Program-made: the position numbers and the translations under genes | Source of the DNA: Sphingomonas sp. LR60 | GTDB taxonomy: Bacteria > Pseudomonadota > Alphaproteobacteria > Sphingomonadales > Sphingomonadaceae | Assembly (NCBI RefSeq): GCF_036855935.1 | Contig: NZ_JASPFK010000001.1 | Location: 1,213,501 to 1,277,500, forward strand | Direction of reading: 5' to 3' | DNA length: 64,000 nt | Notes under the pieces: generated by a model | Databases searched by the model: none | Told to the model about the DNA's origin: nothing | What the model saw: only the letters and a program-made list of their open reading frames with translations | Shown here: positions 36,567-44,956 of the stretch, one piece after another | Position numbering within the stretch: the stretch's first letter is position 1 | Layout: every line of letters starts with the position of its first letter

Positions 36567-39147
36567 CGGCGATCTCCTGATGGTCGGTGACGAGGCGCGC
36601 GAGCGCCGGGCGGCACGAGCCGCAGTTGGTGCCAGCGCCGAGCGCCTTGCCGATCGCGGCGACATCGGTCAGCCGCTGTTCCGCGATGGCGGCGACGATG
36701 GTCTTCATGCCGACATCGAAGCAGGCGCAGACGATCGGGCCGCGATCGACGACCCCGCCGGGTGCGCGCCCGGCGAGCACGGCCGGTCCGGCTGCCGCGC
36801 CGAGTTGCTGGATGAGCCAGTCGCGCGGTGGCAGCGATCCGTCGCGTGCGAGGAACAGGCACGCCGCGAGGCGATCCTGTTCCAGCACGGCGACGCGCCA
36901 TGTGCCGCGAGCCCGATCCTGCGCCTCGACCTGCTGGCCGGACGGCAGCAACGCCTGCAAGGCTGCGGGATCGCCGTTTCCGGCCAGTTCGATCATCCAT
37001 CCCGCCGGCACCGCGACGCGCGTCGCCCAGACGACGTCGGGCAATGGCGGCGGTGCGCTGGTGCGCAGGATGGCGAAGGCGCGCCACTCCGTAGTGACGG
37101 CGGTGATCGAGGCAGGCGTGGCTTTGAAGCCGGGTTGGCCCGAATGCGGGTCGACGAGCGGTCGCGACAACAAACCGGTACGGCCGCCGTTCGCGACCTG
37201 GTCCGTCCAGTGGATCGGCACGAACAGCTCACCCACGCGCTGGCCCTCGCTGAGCGCGACGCGGTAGAGGCTGGTGCCTTGTGGGGTCGCAACGCGAGCG
37301 AGGCCGCCGTCGAGGAGGCCCAGCGCAGCGGCGTCGGACGGGTGGACCTCGACCAACGGCTCTTCGCGGTGGCGCGCCAGCTTGGGGCTCAGCCCGGTGC
37401 GGGTCATCGTGTGCCACTGGTCGCGATACCGGCCGGTGTTGAGCGTCATCGGCCATTGCTTCAGCGGGGCGGCAACCGAAGGCGACTGCGGGGCGACGAG
37501 GCGTGCGCGGCCCGATGGGGTGGGGAAGCGACCGTCGGCAAATGGCATTCCACCCCAGCGGAACGGTGCCATCGCGTCATAGGCGGCGTTGCTGATCCCG
37601 GCTTGACCCGGCAGCGCGAACAGCCGCTCGCCGCCATTCTGATAAAGCGACAGCCGGGCATGTTCGCGCCAGATGTCGGCGGGGCGATCGTAAGCGAAGT
37701 GCGACGCCCATCCCATCCGGCTCGCGACCTGACTGACGATCCACCAATCGGGTTTTGCGTCGCCGGGTAGCGGCAGCACCGCACGCTGGCGGCTGATCGT
37801 GCGGTCGGAGTTGGTGACGGTGCCGTCCTTCTCTCCCCAGCCGGCGGCGGGAAGACGGACATGTGCGTGCTCGCTGGTGTCGGTCCGCGCGACGACGTCG
37901 GAGACCACGACGAACGGGCACGCCGCCAGTGCCTCGCGGACGCGCGTCGCGTCGGGCATCGAGACGGCGGGGTTGGTTGCCATGATCCACAGCGCCTTGA
38001 TCCGCCCTTCGTCGACCGCGCGAAAAAGGTCGACCGCCTTCAGCCCCGGCCTGGTCGCCATGTGCGGTGCGGCCCAGAAGCGGGCGATGCACGCGACATG
38101 ATCGGGGGTGAAATCCATATGCGCGGCGAGCGTCGTCGCAAGGCCCCCGACTTCGCGGCCGCCCATCGCATTGGGCTGCCCGGTGATCGAGAACGGCGCG
38201 GCGCCCGGCTTGCCGATGCGCCCGGTCGCGAGATGGACGTTGATGATCGCGTTGACCTGATCGGTGCCGCGCACCGACTGGTTGATCCCCTGGCTGAACA
38301 ACGTCACGGTGCGCGGCGTCGCAGCGAACAGCTCGAAAAAGCGGTTGAGATCGGCAGGAGGCACGTCGCAGGCGCGGGCCGTTGACCACAGATCGGCGTC
38401 GCGCGTGATCGTGTCCCAGAAGCCATCGGGCACGTCGAGTTGCGCATCGTCGGTCATGCCCGTGTGGCGGCAATGCGCGAGCAGGCCGTTCATCAGCGCC
38501 ACGTCGCTGCCGGGTCGAATGGCGAGGTGGAGGTCGGCGCCCTCCGCCGTTTCGGTACGGCGCGGATCGATCACGACCAGCCGCGTGCCACGTGCCTCGC
38601 GCGCGGCCATGATCCGCTGATAGACGATCGGGTGGCACCAGGCGGTATTGGAGCCGACCAGCACGATCAAATCGGCTGCGTCGAGGTCGTCATAGCTGGC
38701 GGGGACGACGTCCTCACCGAAGGCGCGGACGTGTCCGGCGACCGCGCTCGACATGCACAGCCGCGAATTGGTGTCGATGTTGGCCGATCCGATGAAGCCC
38801 TTCATCAGCTTGTTGGCGACGTAATAGTCCTCGGTCAGCAATTGGCCCGAGACGTAAAAGGCGACGCTGTTCGGTCCGTAGCGCGCGATCGTCTCACGGA
38901 AGCGGCGCGCGACGAGGTCGAGCGCCTTGTCCCAGCTCGCCGCCTTGTCGCCGATCATCGGGGTCAGCAGCCGCCCTTCCAGCCCGACCGTTTCGCCCAG
39001 ATGCGTGCCCTTGGAACAGAGCCGGCCGTGATTGGCGGGGTGATCGGGATCGCCTTGGATCGCGACCGATCGCTCGCCGGTCCGCGTCGCGAGGATGCCG
39101 CAGCCGACACCGCAATAGGCGCAGGTGGTGCGGACCGCCGCCGTCAT
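36550..39147 (-). CDS. nasA: Assimilatory nitrate reductase catalytic subunit
   Basis: 865 residues. The N-terminal [4Fe-4S] site is CAYCGVGCG ... GRLCSKG (about residues 8-47). The Mo-bisMGD domains follow (IGSANIDTNSRLCMSSAVAG with the Cys near the Mo, LIVLVGSNTAWCHPI, LFSQGINQSVRGTDQ, GQPNAMGGREVGG). A molybdopterin dinucleotide-binding C-domain (LNTGRYRDQWHTMTRTG) and a terminal BFD-like [2Fe-2S] domain (VCACFDVG, AGTNCGSCRPAL) end the protein. This is the cytoplasmic NasA/NarB type that reduces nitrate to nitrite. The BFD-like domain probably accepts electrons, as no separate NasB flavoprotein is in the operon. The start at 39147 lies 1 base after nirD ends; no Tat signal. Confidence 0.95.
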   Translation of the reverse strand: MTAAVRTTCAYCGVGCGILATRTGERSVAIQGDPDHPANHGRLCSKGTHLGETVGLEGRLLTPMIGDKAASWDKALDLVARRFRETIARYGPNSVAFYVSGQLLTEDYYVANKLMKGFIGSANIDTNSRLCMSSAVAGHVRAFGEDVVPASYDDLDAADLIVLVGSNTAWCHPIVYQRIMAAREARGTRLVVIDPRRTETAEGADLHLAIRPGSDVALMNGLLAHCRHTGMTDDAQLDVPDGFWDTITRDADLWSTARACDVPPADLNRFFELFAATPRTVTLFSQGINQSVRGTDQVNAIINVHLATGRIGKPGAAPFSITGQPNAMGGREVGGLATTLAAHMDFTPDHVACIARFWAAPHMATRPGLKAVDLFRAVDEGRIKALWIMATNPAVSMPDATRVREALAACPFVVVSDVVARTDTSEHAHVRLPAAGWGEKDGTVTNSDRTISRQRAVLPLPGDAKPDWWIVSQVASRMGWASHFAYDRPADIWREHARLSLYQNGGERLFALPGQAGISNAAYDAMAPFRWGGMPFADGRFPTPSGRARLVAPQSPSVAAPLKQWPMTLNTGRYRDQWHTMTRTGLSPKLARHREEPLVEVHPSDAAALGLLDGGLARVATPQGTSLYRVALSEGQRVGELFVPIHWTDQVANGGRTGLLSRPLVDPHSGQPGFKATPASITAVTTEWRAFAILRTSAPPPLPDVVWATRVAVPAGWMIELAGNGDPAALQALLPSGQQVEAQDRARGTWRVAVLEQDRLAACLFLARDGSLPPRDWLIQQLGAAAGPAVLAGRAPGGVVDRGPIVCACFDVGMKTIVAAIAEQRLTDVAAIGKALGAGTNCGSCRPALARLVTDHQEIADAAIQ

Positions 39148-39148
39148 C

Positions 39149-39496
39149 TCAGGCCGCGTCCGCAAGCGGGAGAGGGCGAGCGAGCAGGATGCGCTCGCCC
39201 TCCCGCCGCACCGCCAGCGTCGGGGTGCAGCCATGGTCGGCACCCTGCGCCTGGCCGCTTGCCAGCGCGATCCGCCAATTGTGGAGCGGGCAGGCCACCG
39301 CATGGCCGTGGACGATGCCCTGGCTGAGCGGGCCGCCCTTGTGCGGGCACCGGTCAACCAGCGCGAAGACGTGATCGTCCACGGTGCGGAAGATGGCGAT
39401 CGGTGTGCCGTCCAGCGTCAGCGTGCGTGCGCCCTGCGTGGGAATATCGGCCAGCGTGCCGACGTCGAGCCAGTCCTGCATGATCGTCTCCGTCAT
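39149..39496 (-). CDS. nirD: Nitrite reductase small subunit
   Basis: 115 residues with a Rieske-like fold: VGTLADIPTQGARTLTLDGT, VDRCPHKGGPLSQGIVHG, VACPLHNWRIALASGQAQG. Unlike most NirD proteins from enteric bacteria, it keeps CPH and CPLH motifs, which could bind a [2Fe-2S] cluster. Its ATG overlaps the nirB stop (ATGA), so the two are translationally coupled. It forms the small subunit of NADH-dependent nitrite reductase with NirB and is followed 1 base later by nasA. Confidence 0.93.
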   Translation of the reverse strand: MTETIMQDWLDVGTLADIPTQGARTLTLDGTPIAIFRTVDDHVFALVDRCPHKGGPLSQGIVHGHAVACPLHNWRIALASGQAQGADHGCTPTLAVRREGERILLARPLPLADAA

Positions 39497-42009
39497 TGTG
39501 CCGTGACCAGCAGCGGCTGATGCAGATGCGCATCCTCGCCCGTGACGCGCTTCTGCCACGGGTCGTCCTGCATGAAGCGCTGCGAGAAGCGGAAGCGTGC
39601 GGCGAGGGCGGGGATGGCCTCGGGATCGTCGAGCAGGCTGGACTTGATATGGTCCATCCCGACGCGCTCGATCCACGGCGCGGTGCGCTCCAGGTAGCGC
39701 GCTTCTTCGCGATATAGCTGGATGAAGGCGGCGCAGACTTCAATCGCTTCCGCTTCGGTCGCGACCTTGCAGAGCAGATCGGTGGCGCGGACCTTGATCC
39801 CACCGTTGCCACCGACGTGAAGCTCGTAACCAGAGTCGACGCAGACGATCCCGAAGTCCTTGATCGTCGCCTCTGCGCAATTGCGTGGGCAGCCGGACAC
39901 CGCGATCTTGAATTTGTGGGGCATCCACGATCCCCACGTCATCTGCTCGATCTTGACGCCCAGACCGGTCGAATCCTGCGTGCCGAAGCGGCACCATTCC
40001 GATCCGACGCAAGTCTTCACCGTACGCAGCGACTTGCCATAGGCGTGGCCCGACACCATCCCCGCGGCGTTCAGGTCGGCCCAGACCGCGGGCAGATCCT
40101 CCTTCTTGATCCCGAAGATATCGAGCCGCTGGCCGCCGGTCACCTTCACCATCGGCGCGTCGAACTTCTCGACCACGTCGGCGATCGCGCGCAGCTCCCG
40201 CGGGTTGGTCAGGCCGCCCCACATGCGTGGCACGACCGAATAGGTGCCGTCCTTCTGAATATTGGCATGCATCCGCTCGTTGACGAAGCGGCTCTGCTGG
40301 TCGTCCTTATACTCGCCGGGTAGCGCGCAGAGCAGGTAGTAATTGAGCGCCGGGCGGCAGGAGGAACAGCCGTCGGGGGTCGACCAATGCAGCTTGTGCA
40401 TCACCTCCGGGATCGAGCGCATGCCTTGCGCGACGATCTCGCGACGGACGTCGTCATGGCCGAAGCTGGTGCACTTGCACATCGTCTTCACGGTGCGCTC
40501 GCCGCCGTAATCCGCGCCGAGCGTGATCGACAGCAATTGTTCGACCAGCCCGGTGCAGGACCCGCAGGATGCCGAGGCTTTGCAGGTCGATCGTACCGCG
40601 TCGAGGCTGATCGCGCCGTCGACGATCGTCTGGCAGACCTTGCCCTTGGTCACGCCGCTGCAGCCGCAGATCTCGGCATCGTCCGAGAGCGCCGCAACGG
40701 CCGCCTTAGGGTCCGCATGCCCACCTCCGGAGGCGAAGGCTTGGCCGAAGATCAGCACGTCGCGGATGGCGGAGACGTCCTCGCCCCTCTTCAGCAGATC
40801 GAAATACCAGCTGCCGTCCGCGGTATCGCCGTACAGGACCGCGCCGACGATCCGGTCGCCGCGCACCACGACGCGCTTGTAGATGCCGCGGCTGGCATCG
40901 CGCAGCACGATGTCCTCTGCGCCATCGCCGCCGGCGAAATCACCCGCCGAGAAGACGTCGATCCCCGACACCTTCAGCTTGGTGGAGGTGACCGAGCCGC
41001 GATAGCCGCTGTGCCGGTCGACCAGGCCGTCGGCGAGGCTTCGGCACATGTCCCACAACGGCGCGACCAGTCCGTAGATCTGACCGTCATGTTCGACGCA
41101 TTCGCCGACCGCGAGCACGTCGGGGTCGGACGTGACCATATGATCGTCGACCTTGATGCCGCGCCCCACCTCAAGTCCGGCGGTGCGGGCGAGTGCGGTG
41201 GCGGGGCGGATGCCAACCGCCATGACGACAAGGCTGGCGGGAACCAGCGTGCCATCGGCCAGCCGAACGCCCTCCACCTGCCCATCGCCGACGATCGCGG
41301 CGGTGTTCGCCTCGGTCAGGATCACCTGACCGCGCGCCTCAAGCGCGGTCTTGAGCAACCAGCCCGCCGCTTCGTCGAGTTGCCGCTCCATCAGCGTCTT
41401 GGCGAGGTGGATCACCGTCACCTTCATGCCGCGTAGCGACAGGCCGTGCGCAGCCTCCAGCCCGAGCAGCCCGCCGCCGATCACCACCGCATCGCCACCT
41501 CTATCGGCTGCGGCCAGCATGTGATCGACGTCGTTCATGTCGCGGAAGGTGATGACGCCGGGGAGGTCCTTGCCCGGCACCGGAATGATGAACGGATCGG
41601 ACCCGGTGGCGAGGAGCAGCTTGTCGTAGCCCACGCTGCGCCCCGATCGCGCGGTCACCACTTTCGCCACGCGGTCGATCGTCTCGATCGGATCGCCCGC
41701 GATCAGCTCGATCCCGTGGTCGGCGTACCAGTCGTGGCCGTTGATGACGATGTCGTCGAAGGTCTTCTCACCCGCCAACACCGGGGAGAGCATGATGCGA
41801 TTGTAGTTCACATGTGGTTCGGCGCCGAAGATCGTGACGCGGTAGCGTCCGGCATCGCGCGCGAGCAATTCCTCGATCGCGCGGCAGCCCGCCATGCCGT
41901 TGCCGACGACCACCAGATGCTGGCGATCGGGGCGGGAGGAGCGATCGTCGAGCGCGGAGGGCTCTAGCGCCTCCTCGAAATCGACCTTTGCAAAGCCTTC
42001 GAAGTCCAT
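39493..42009 (-). CDS. nirB: NADH-dependent nitrite reductase large subunit
   Basis: 838 residues. Order: N-terminal FAD/NAD-binding oxidoreductase (HLVVVGNGMAGCRAIEELLA, LATGSDPFIIPVPGKDLPGV, DAVVIGGGLLGLEAAHGLSL), a BFD-like [2Fe-2S] region (EICGCSGVTKGKVCQTI, CKASASCGSCTGLVEQLL), the ferredoxin-like half domain, and the siroheme/[4Fe-4S] site (CVGSEWCRFGTQDST and SGCPRNCAEATIKDFG). It reduces nitrite to ammonium with six electrons from NADH. The start at 42009 follows CGGAG and a leader with an intrinsic terminator and ANTAR-type hairpins. Siroheme for it would come through cobA at the end of the operon. Confidence 0.96.
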   Translation of the reverse strand: MDFEGFAKVDFEEALEPSALDDRSSRPDRQHLVVVGNGMAGCRAIEELLARDAGRYRVTIFGAEPHVNYNRIMLSPVLAGEKTFDDIVINGHDWYADHGIELIAGDPIETIDRVAKVVTARSGRSVGYDKLLLATGSDPFIIPVPGKDLPGVITFRDMNDVDHMLAAADRGGDAVVIGGGLLGLEAAHGLSLRGMKVTVIHLAKTLMERQLDEAAGWLLKTALEARGQVILTEANTAAIVGDGQVEGVRLADGTLVPASLVVMAVGIRPATALARTAGLEVGRGIKVDDHMVTSDPDVLAVGECVEHDGQIYGLVAPLWDMCRSLADGLVDRHSGYRGSVTSTKLKVSGIDVFSAGDFAGGDGAEDIVLRDASRGIYKRVVVRGDRIVGAVLYGDTADGSWYFDLLKRGEDVSAIRDVLIFGQAFASGGGHADPKAAVAALSDDAEICGCSGVTKGKVCQTIVDGAISLDAVRSTCKASASCGSCTGLVEQLLSITLGADYGGERTVKTMCKCTSFGHDDVRREIVAQGMRSIPEVMHKLHWSTPDGCSSCRPALNYYLLCALPGEYKDDQQSRFVNERMHANIQKDGTYSVVPRMWGGLTNPRELRAIADVVEKFDAPMVKVTGGQRLDIFGIKKEDLPAVWADLNAAGMVSGHAYGKSLRTVKTCVGSEWCRFGTQDSTGLGVKIEQMTWGSWMPHKFKIAVSGCPRNCAEATIKDFGIVCVDSGYELHVGGNGGIKVRATDLLCKVATEAEAIEVCAAFIQLYREEARYLERTAPWIERVGMDHIKSSLLDDPEAIPALAARFRFSQRFMQDDPWQKRVTGEDAHLHQPLLVTAQ

Positions 42010-42029
42010 GGGTCAATGCTCCGGAAACG

Positions 42030-42081
42030 AAAAAGGCCGCCATGCGGACGCTGGTGAACCCAGCGCCTGCATGGCGGCCTT
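42030..42081 (-). terminator. Intrinsic terminator in the nirB leader
   Basis: On the minus strand AAGGCCGCCATGC (42081-42069) pairs perfectly with GCATGGCGGCCTT (42045-42033), a 13-bp stem. Its loop can itself fold (CGCTGG with CCAGCG), and UUUUU follows at 42034-42030. It ends 20 bases before the nirB ATG, so uncontrolled transcription should stop before nirB. The 5' arm overlaps the P2 hairpin of the proposed NasT target. Confidence 0.85.
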
Positions 42082-42238
42082 GCCATCATCGTGAGCGGTA
42101 GCGGACGAGCCGCTGACCGAGCGATGCGCCGTCCGCATCCAGCATTGGAGCGGCCAGCCTGTGATCGACGGGCATCGTCGCCCGATCGAAAGAGAAGATG
42201 CCGTGATTCGCCGCGACCTGCAAGAGCCTTCTCGCAGG
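42071..42238 (-). promoter_or_regulatory. Putative NasT (ANTAR) antitermination leader before nirB
   Basis: Two hexaloop hairpins are visible on the minus strand. P1 (42238-42217) has stem CCTGCGAG/CTTGCAGG and loop AAGGCU. P2 (42086-42071) has stem ATGGC/GCCAT and loop AAGGCC. Both loops have A at position 1 and G at position 4, the known ANTAR-binding signature. P2's loop and 3' stem are the 5' arm of the terminator, so P2 and terminator exclude each other, as in NasT, EutV and AmiR systems. P1 and P2 are about 130 bases apart, longer than usual, which is the weak point. The leader begins 11 bases after the porin stop. Confidence 0.6.
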
Positions 42239-42248
42239 CGCAGCATCG

Positions 42249-43454
42249 TCACAGCGTCCAGTCGGCCTGCAACCACAATTTCCGCGTGTCGGTGGCGAAG
42301 CGATCCGCCTGGTAATCGGCATAGCGGACCGATAGCGCGGTCCGCCCGACCTTGGCGGAGGCGAGCAGGTCGAGTTCGTCGCCGTAGTGGCGGACCAGCC
42401 GGTCGCTGTCGAACCGGTGGTAGCTGGCCTGCAGTGCGATCGTCCCCAGTCGTGATCCCGTCTTCAGGCCATAGCCGACATTGCTGTACAGGTCGCGGAC
42501 GCCATCGGGCGGGGTGGTCAGGAATTTGTCCGCCCATCCCTGAAACTTGAAGGCGGTGGCGAGCGGCGTCTGGAACGAGGTCAACGCAGCGCCGCGATTG
42601 GCGCCTAGCACCTCAAATCCGCCGCCGACTTTCAGTGCGGACAGTGCGAGCGCGGCGTCGGCCAGATAGTAATAGGCCCGGTAGCGGTTGGGATTGCGGT
42701 GCCAATCCTGCTGACGCGCGTAGCTGAGCTGATAGCTGAGCTTCGCAGTCTGCGAGAGGGTGATGCCGCCGCCGAAACGCCCGCCATAGGTCTGGCTCGA
42801 CAGGCGAAATGCCTGCACCGCGGCCTCGTCCTGATCGACGAGATAGGCAAAGGCGGTGAGCGTGCCGAGCCGGGTCTGGTAGCCGAGATTGACGAACACG
42901 TTGTCGCCGGACACCGACGGTTGCCGTGCCCCGCGTCCGTCGATCCCCCAGATCGTCCGCTGCGCCCAGGCGTAGGTGAGGTCTGCCTTCACATGCGGCG
43001 CGGGCGCGATCTCCGCGCGGACGGCGTCGAACGTTTGGCCGTTGTCGCGAAACGCGATCGCGCCGACGAACCGTTCGTCATCCAGCGCGATCCGCTGTCG
43101 CCCGGCGGTGAGCGCATATCCCTTTCCGGCGTAGCGGACTTGCGCCCGATATAGCGCGACATTCTGCGGATCGGCCACCAGCGGTCGGGTCTGCGCGCCG
43201 TGGAGTCCGTCGTAGTAACGGTCGACCACCGCCAGCGTGCCCTGTGCCTCGACCAACGCCGACAGGCCGCTTGCCTTCGCCTCGACGCCGGTGCGGAGCC
43301 GGAGGGTGAGTGCGTCGGCGTCGTCGGCGATGCCGTCCTGCGTGGCATATTCGTAGCGGGTGCGGGCGTCGACCAACGGTGTGAGCGTGACGGTCTGCGC
43401 GCACGCCGGCCCAGCGACGACCAGTGCGGCCGCCGTTGCGATCAGTTTCTCCAT
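42249..43454 (-). CDS. Alginate-export-family outer-membrane porin, probable nitrate porin
   Basis: 401 residues with a signal peptide (ATAAALVVAGPACAQ). Alternating hydrophobic beta strands run through the mature part (LTLRLRTGVEAKAS, YALTAGRQRIALDDERFVG, RLGTLTAFAYLVDQD), and the C-terminus is WLQADWTL. This matches the alginate export (AlgE-like) porin family. Position between narK and nirB in a nitrate operon indicates a channel for nitrate or nitrite rather than alginate (inference). It is translated between the two terminator-bearing leaders, so its expression depends on the narK leader but not on the nirB leader. Confidence 0.85.
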   Translation of the reverse strand: MEKLIATAAALVVAGPACAQTVTLTPLVDARTRYEYATQDGIADDADALTLRLRTGVEAKASGLSALVEAQGTLAVVDRYYDGLHGAQTRPLVADPQNVALYRAQVRYAGKGYALTAGRQRIALDDERFVGAIAFRDNGQTFDAVRAEIAPAPHVKADLTYAWAQRTIWGIDGRGARQPSVSGDNVFVNLGYQTRLGTLTAFAYLVDQDEAAVQAFRLSSQTYGGRFGGGITLSQTAKLSYQLSYARQQDWHRNPNRYRAYYYLADAALALSALKVGGGFEVLGANRGAALTSFQTPLATAFKFQGWADKFLTTPPDGVRDLYSNVGYGLKTGSRLGTIALQASYHRFDSDRLVRHYGDELDLLASAKVGRTALSVRYADYQADRFATDTRKLWLQADWTL

Positions 43455-43512
43455 GGTTTCCCCCGAAGGAATGTCCGGGCGGCGTCGGTGCGCGCGGCCC
43501 GCCCCGATGCGA

Positions 43513-44751
43513 TCAGATCCGCACGCCCGCGGCCGCGCCCCACGTCCGCCGCCAGGTCGCCTTGACCAGCGTCAGCCCGCCCAGCGCGACCAGCGCCAGT
43601 GCGGCGAAGATCAGAAAACCGGGCGCGAAGCTGCCGGTCCATTGCTTGGCGAGGCCGAGCGACGAGGCGAGATAGAAGCCGCCGATTCCGCCGGCCATGC
43701 CGACCAGTCCGGTCATCACGCCGATCTCCGCGGCGAACCGCTGCGGCACGAGCTGGAAGATCGATCCATTTCCAACGCCCAGCGCCAGCATGGCGACGAC
43801 GAAGAACAACAGTGCGACCGTCAGCGTCGGCGCGATGCTGACCCCCGCCAGTGCCAGCGCCGCCACGATGAACACGCCGGTCAACGCCTTGACGCCACCG
43901 ATCGCATCGGCAAGCGCGCCACCCATCGGGCGGACCAGCGATCCGGCGAAAACGCAGCCGGCGGTGCAATAGCCGGCGGTGACGGTCGTCAGGCCGAAGC
44001 GTTCGGTGAAATAGATCGGCAGGCTCGCCGCCAGCCCGACGAAGCCGCCGAACGTGACGGCGTAGAAGCCCATCAACCACCAGGAATCGGCCTGCCGCAG
44101 CGGCTGGAGATATTCGCCCACGCTCTTGGGCGCCGGCCGTCCCGGCGCGTCCTTCGCCATCGCGAGATACGCGATCAGGACGAGCACGAGCGGCACGCAC
44201 GCCAGTCCGAGCACCGCATTCCAGCCGAACATCTTTGCGAGCGTCGGCGCGAACAATGCGGCGAGCACGGTGCCCGAATTGCCCATTCCGGCGAGACCCA
44301 TGGCCTTGCCCTGATGCTCGGGCGGATACCAACGGCTGGCGAGCGGCAGCGCGATGGCGAAGCTGGCGCCGGCAAACCCCAGGATCACGCCGAGTGCTAC
44401 CGTTCCGCCGAAGCTGTTCACTCCCAGCATCCAGGCGGAAAGTAGCCCGGCGATGACGATGATCTGGCTGATCGCACCGGCGCGCTTCGGCCCGATCTGG
44501 TCGACCAGCAAGCCGTTGACGACGCGCAGCACCGCGCCCGCGAGCGTCGGCGTGGCGACCATGAACCCCTTCTGCGCGGGAGTGAGCGCCAGCGTCTTGG
44601 CGATGTCAGGCGCCAGCGGCCCGAGCAGCACCCACACCATGAAGGCGAGATCGAAATACAGGAAGGCGGCGATCAGCGTCGGGGTGTGCCCGCTCGACCA
44701 GAAGCCGGTAGCGGACTTGGCGGGATCTTCCTCCCAATATGCGGTGGCCAT
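43513..44751 (-). CDS. narK: NarK/NasA-type MFS nitrate/nitrite transporter
   Basis: 412 residues with about 12 membrane segments. Nitrate/nitrite porter features include FYFDLAFMVWVLLGPLAPDI at the first helix, GSP-like RVVNGLLVDQIGPKRAGAIS, the nitrate signature ILGFAGASFAIALPLASRWY with PPEHQGKAMGLAGMGNSGTV, and the second signature FGGFVGLAASLPIYFTERFG. It moves nitrate into or nitrite out of the cytoplasm. It is the first structural gene after nasS, preceded by a 205-base leader with a terminator. The symbol narK is used for the family; the assimilatory context suggests a nitrate-uptake role. Confidence 0.93.
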   Translation of the reverse strand: MATAYWEEDPAKSATGFWSSGHTPTLIAAFLYFDLAFMVWVLLGPLAPDIAKTLALTPAQKGFMVATPTLAGAVLRVVNGLLVDQIGPKRAGAISQIIVIAGLLSAWMLGVNSFGGTVALGVILGFAGASFAIALPLASRWYPPEHQGKAMGLAGMGNSGTVLAALFAPTLAKMFGWNAVLGLACVPLVLVLIAYLAMAKDAPGRPAPKSVGEYLQPLRQADSWWLMGFYAVTFGGFVGLAASLPIYFTERFGLTTVTAGYCTAGCVFAGSLVRPMGGALADAIGGVKALTGVFIVAALALAGVSIAPTLTVALLFFVVAMLALGVGNGSIFQLVPQRFAAEIGVMTGLVGMAGGIGGFYLASSLGLAKQWTGSFAPGFLIFAALALVALGGLTLVKATWRRTWGAAAGVRI

Positions 44752-44765
44752 CGGAAAACTCCGTC

Positions 44766-44793
44766 AAAAAGGGTTTGTCCTTGCACGGCAAAC
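44766..44793 (-). terminator. Intrinsic terminator in the narK leader
   Basis: On the minus strand GTTTGCC (44793-44787) pairs with GGaCAAAC (44779-44772 region, one bulged A), followed by CCUUUUUG at 44770-44766. It ends 15 bases before the narK ATG, with the CGGAG ribosome site just after the U-run, the same layout as in the nirB leader. Confidence 0.65.
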
Positions 44794-44841
44794 GCCACTG
44801 GCCGCCTCTCCCGATCGGGAAGGCGGTCAGCGGCTTTGCTG
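44787..44841 (-). promoter_or_regulatory. Putative NasT (ANTAR) antitermination leader before narK
   Basis: P1 (44841-44828, minus) is CAGC-AAAGCC-GCTG, a 4-bp stem with a hexaloop having A at position 1 and G at 4. The loop closely resembles the nirB-leader loops AAGGCU and AAGGCC. A P2 candidate (44806-44787) is GGCGGCC-AGTGGC-GTTTGCC, again A1/G4, but its stem has one C-U mismatch and two G-U pairs. P2's 3' arm is the 5' arm of the terminator. A stronger GC hairpin (CCGCCT with AGGCGG) competes in the same stretch. Support is weaker than for the nirB leader. Confidence 0.45.
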
Positions 44842-44956
44842 GCGAAATCGATGGGGCTGCCCACCCGCGCTGGCGCGGCATCCCGGCTGAACCCGCTGCG
44901 TCGCGGATCAGGACCGAAAGCTGACCGAAGTCGCGTTTCTTCGCAAGTGCAAAATA

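Noticed and set aside
42165..42189. Hairpin TCGA-CGGGC with loop GACGAU in the nirB leader as ANTAR P2
   Set aside because: The stem is good but the loop begins with G instead of A, and it does not overlap the terminator. The ATGGC/GCCAT hairpin at 42071-42086 fits both criteria better.
43442..44332. Minus-strand frame of about 296 codons in narK
   Set aside because: Alternative frame of the transporter gene; Arg/Gly/Ala-rich and without hydrophobic helices.
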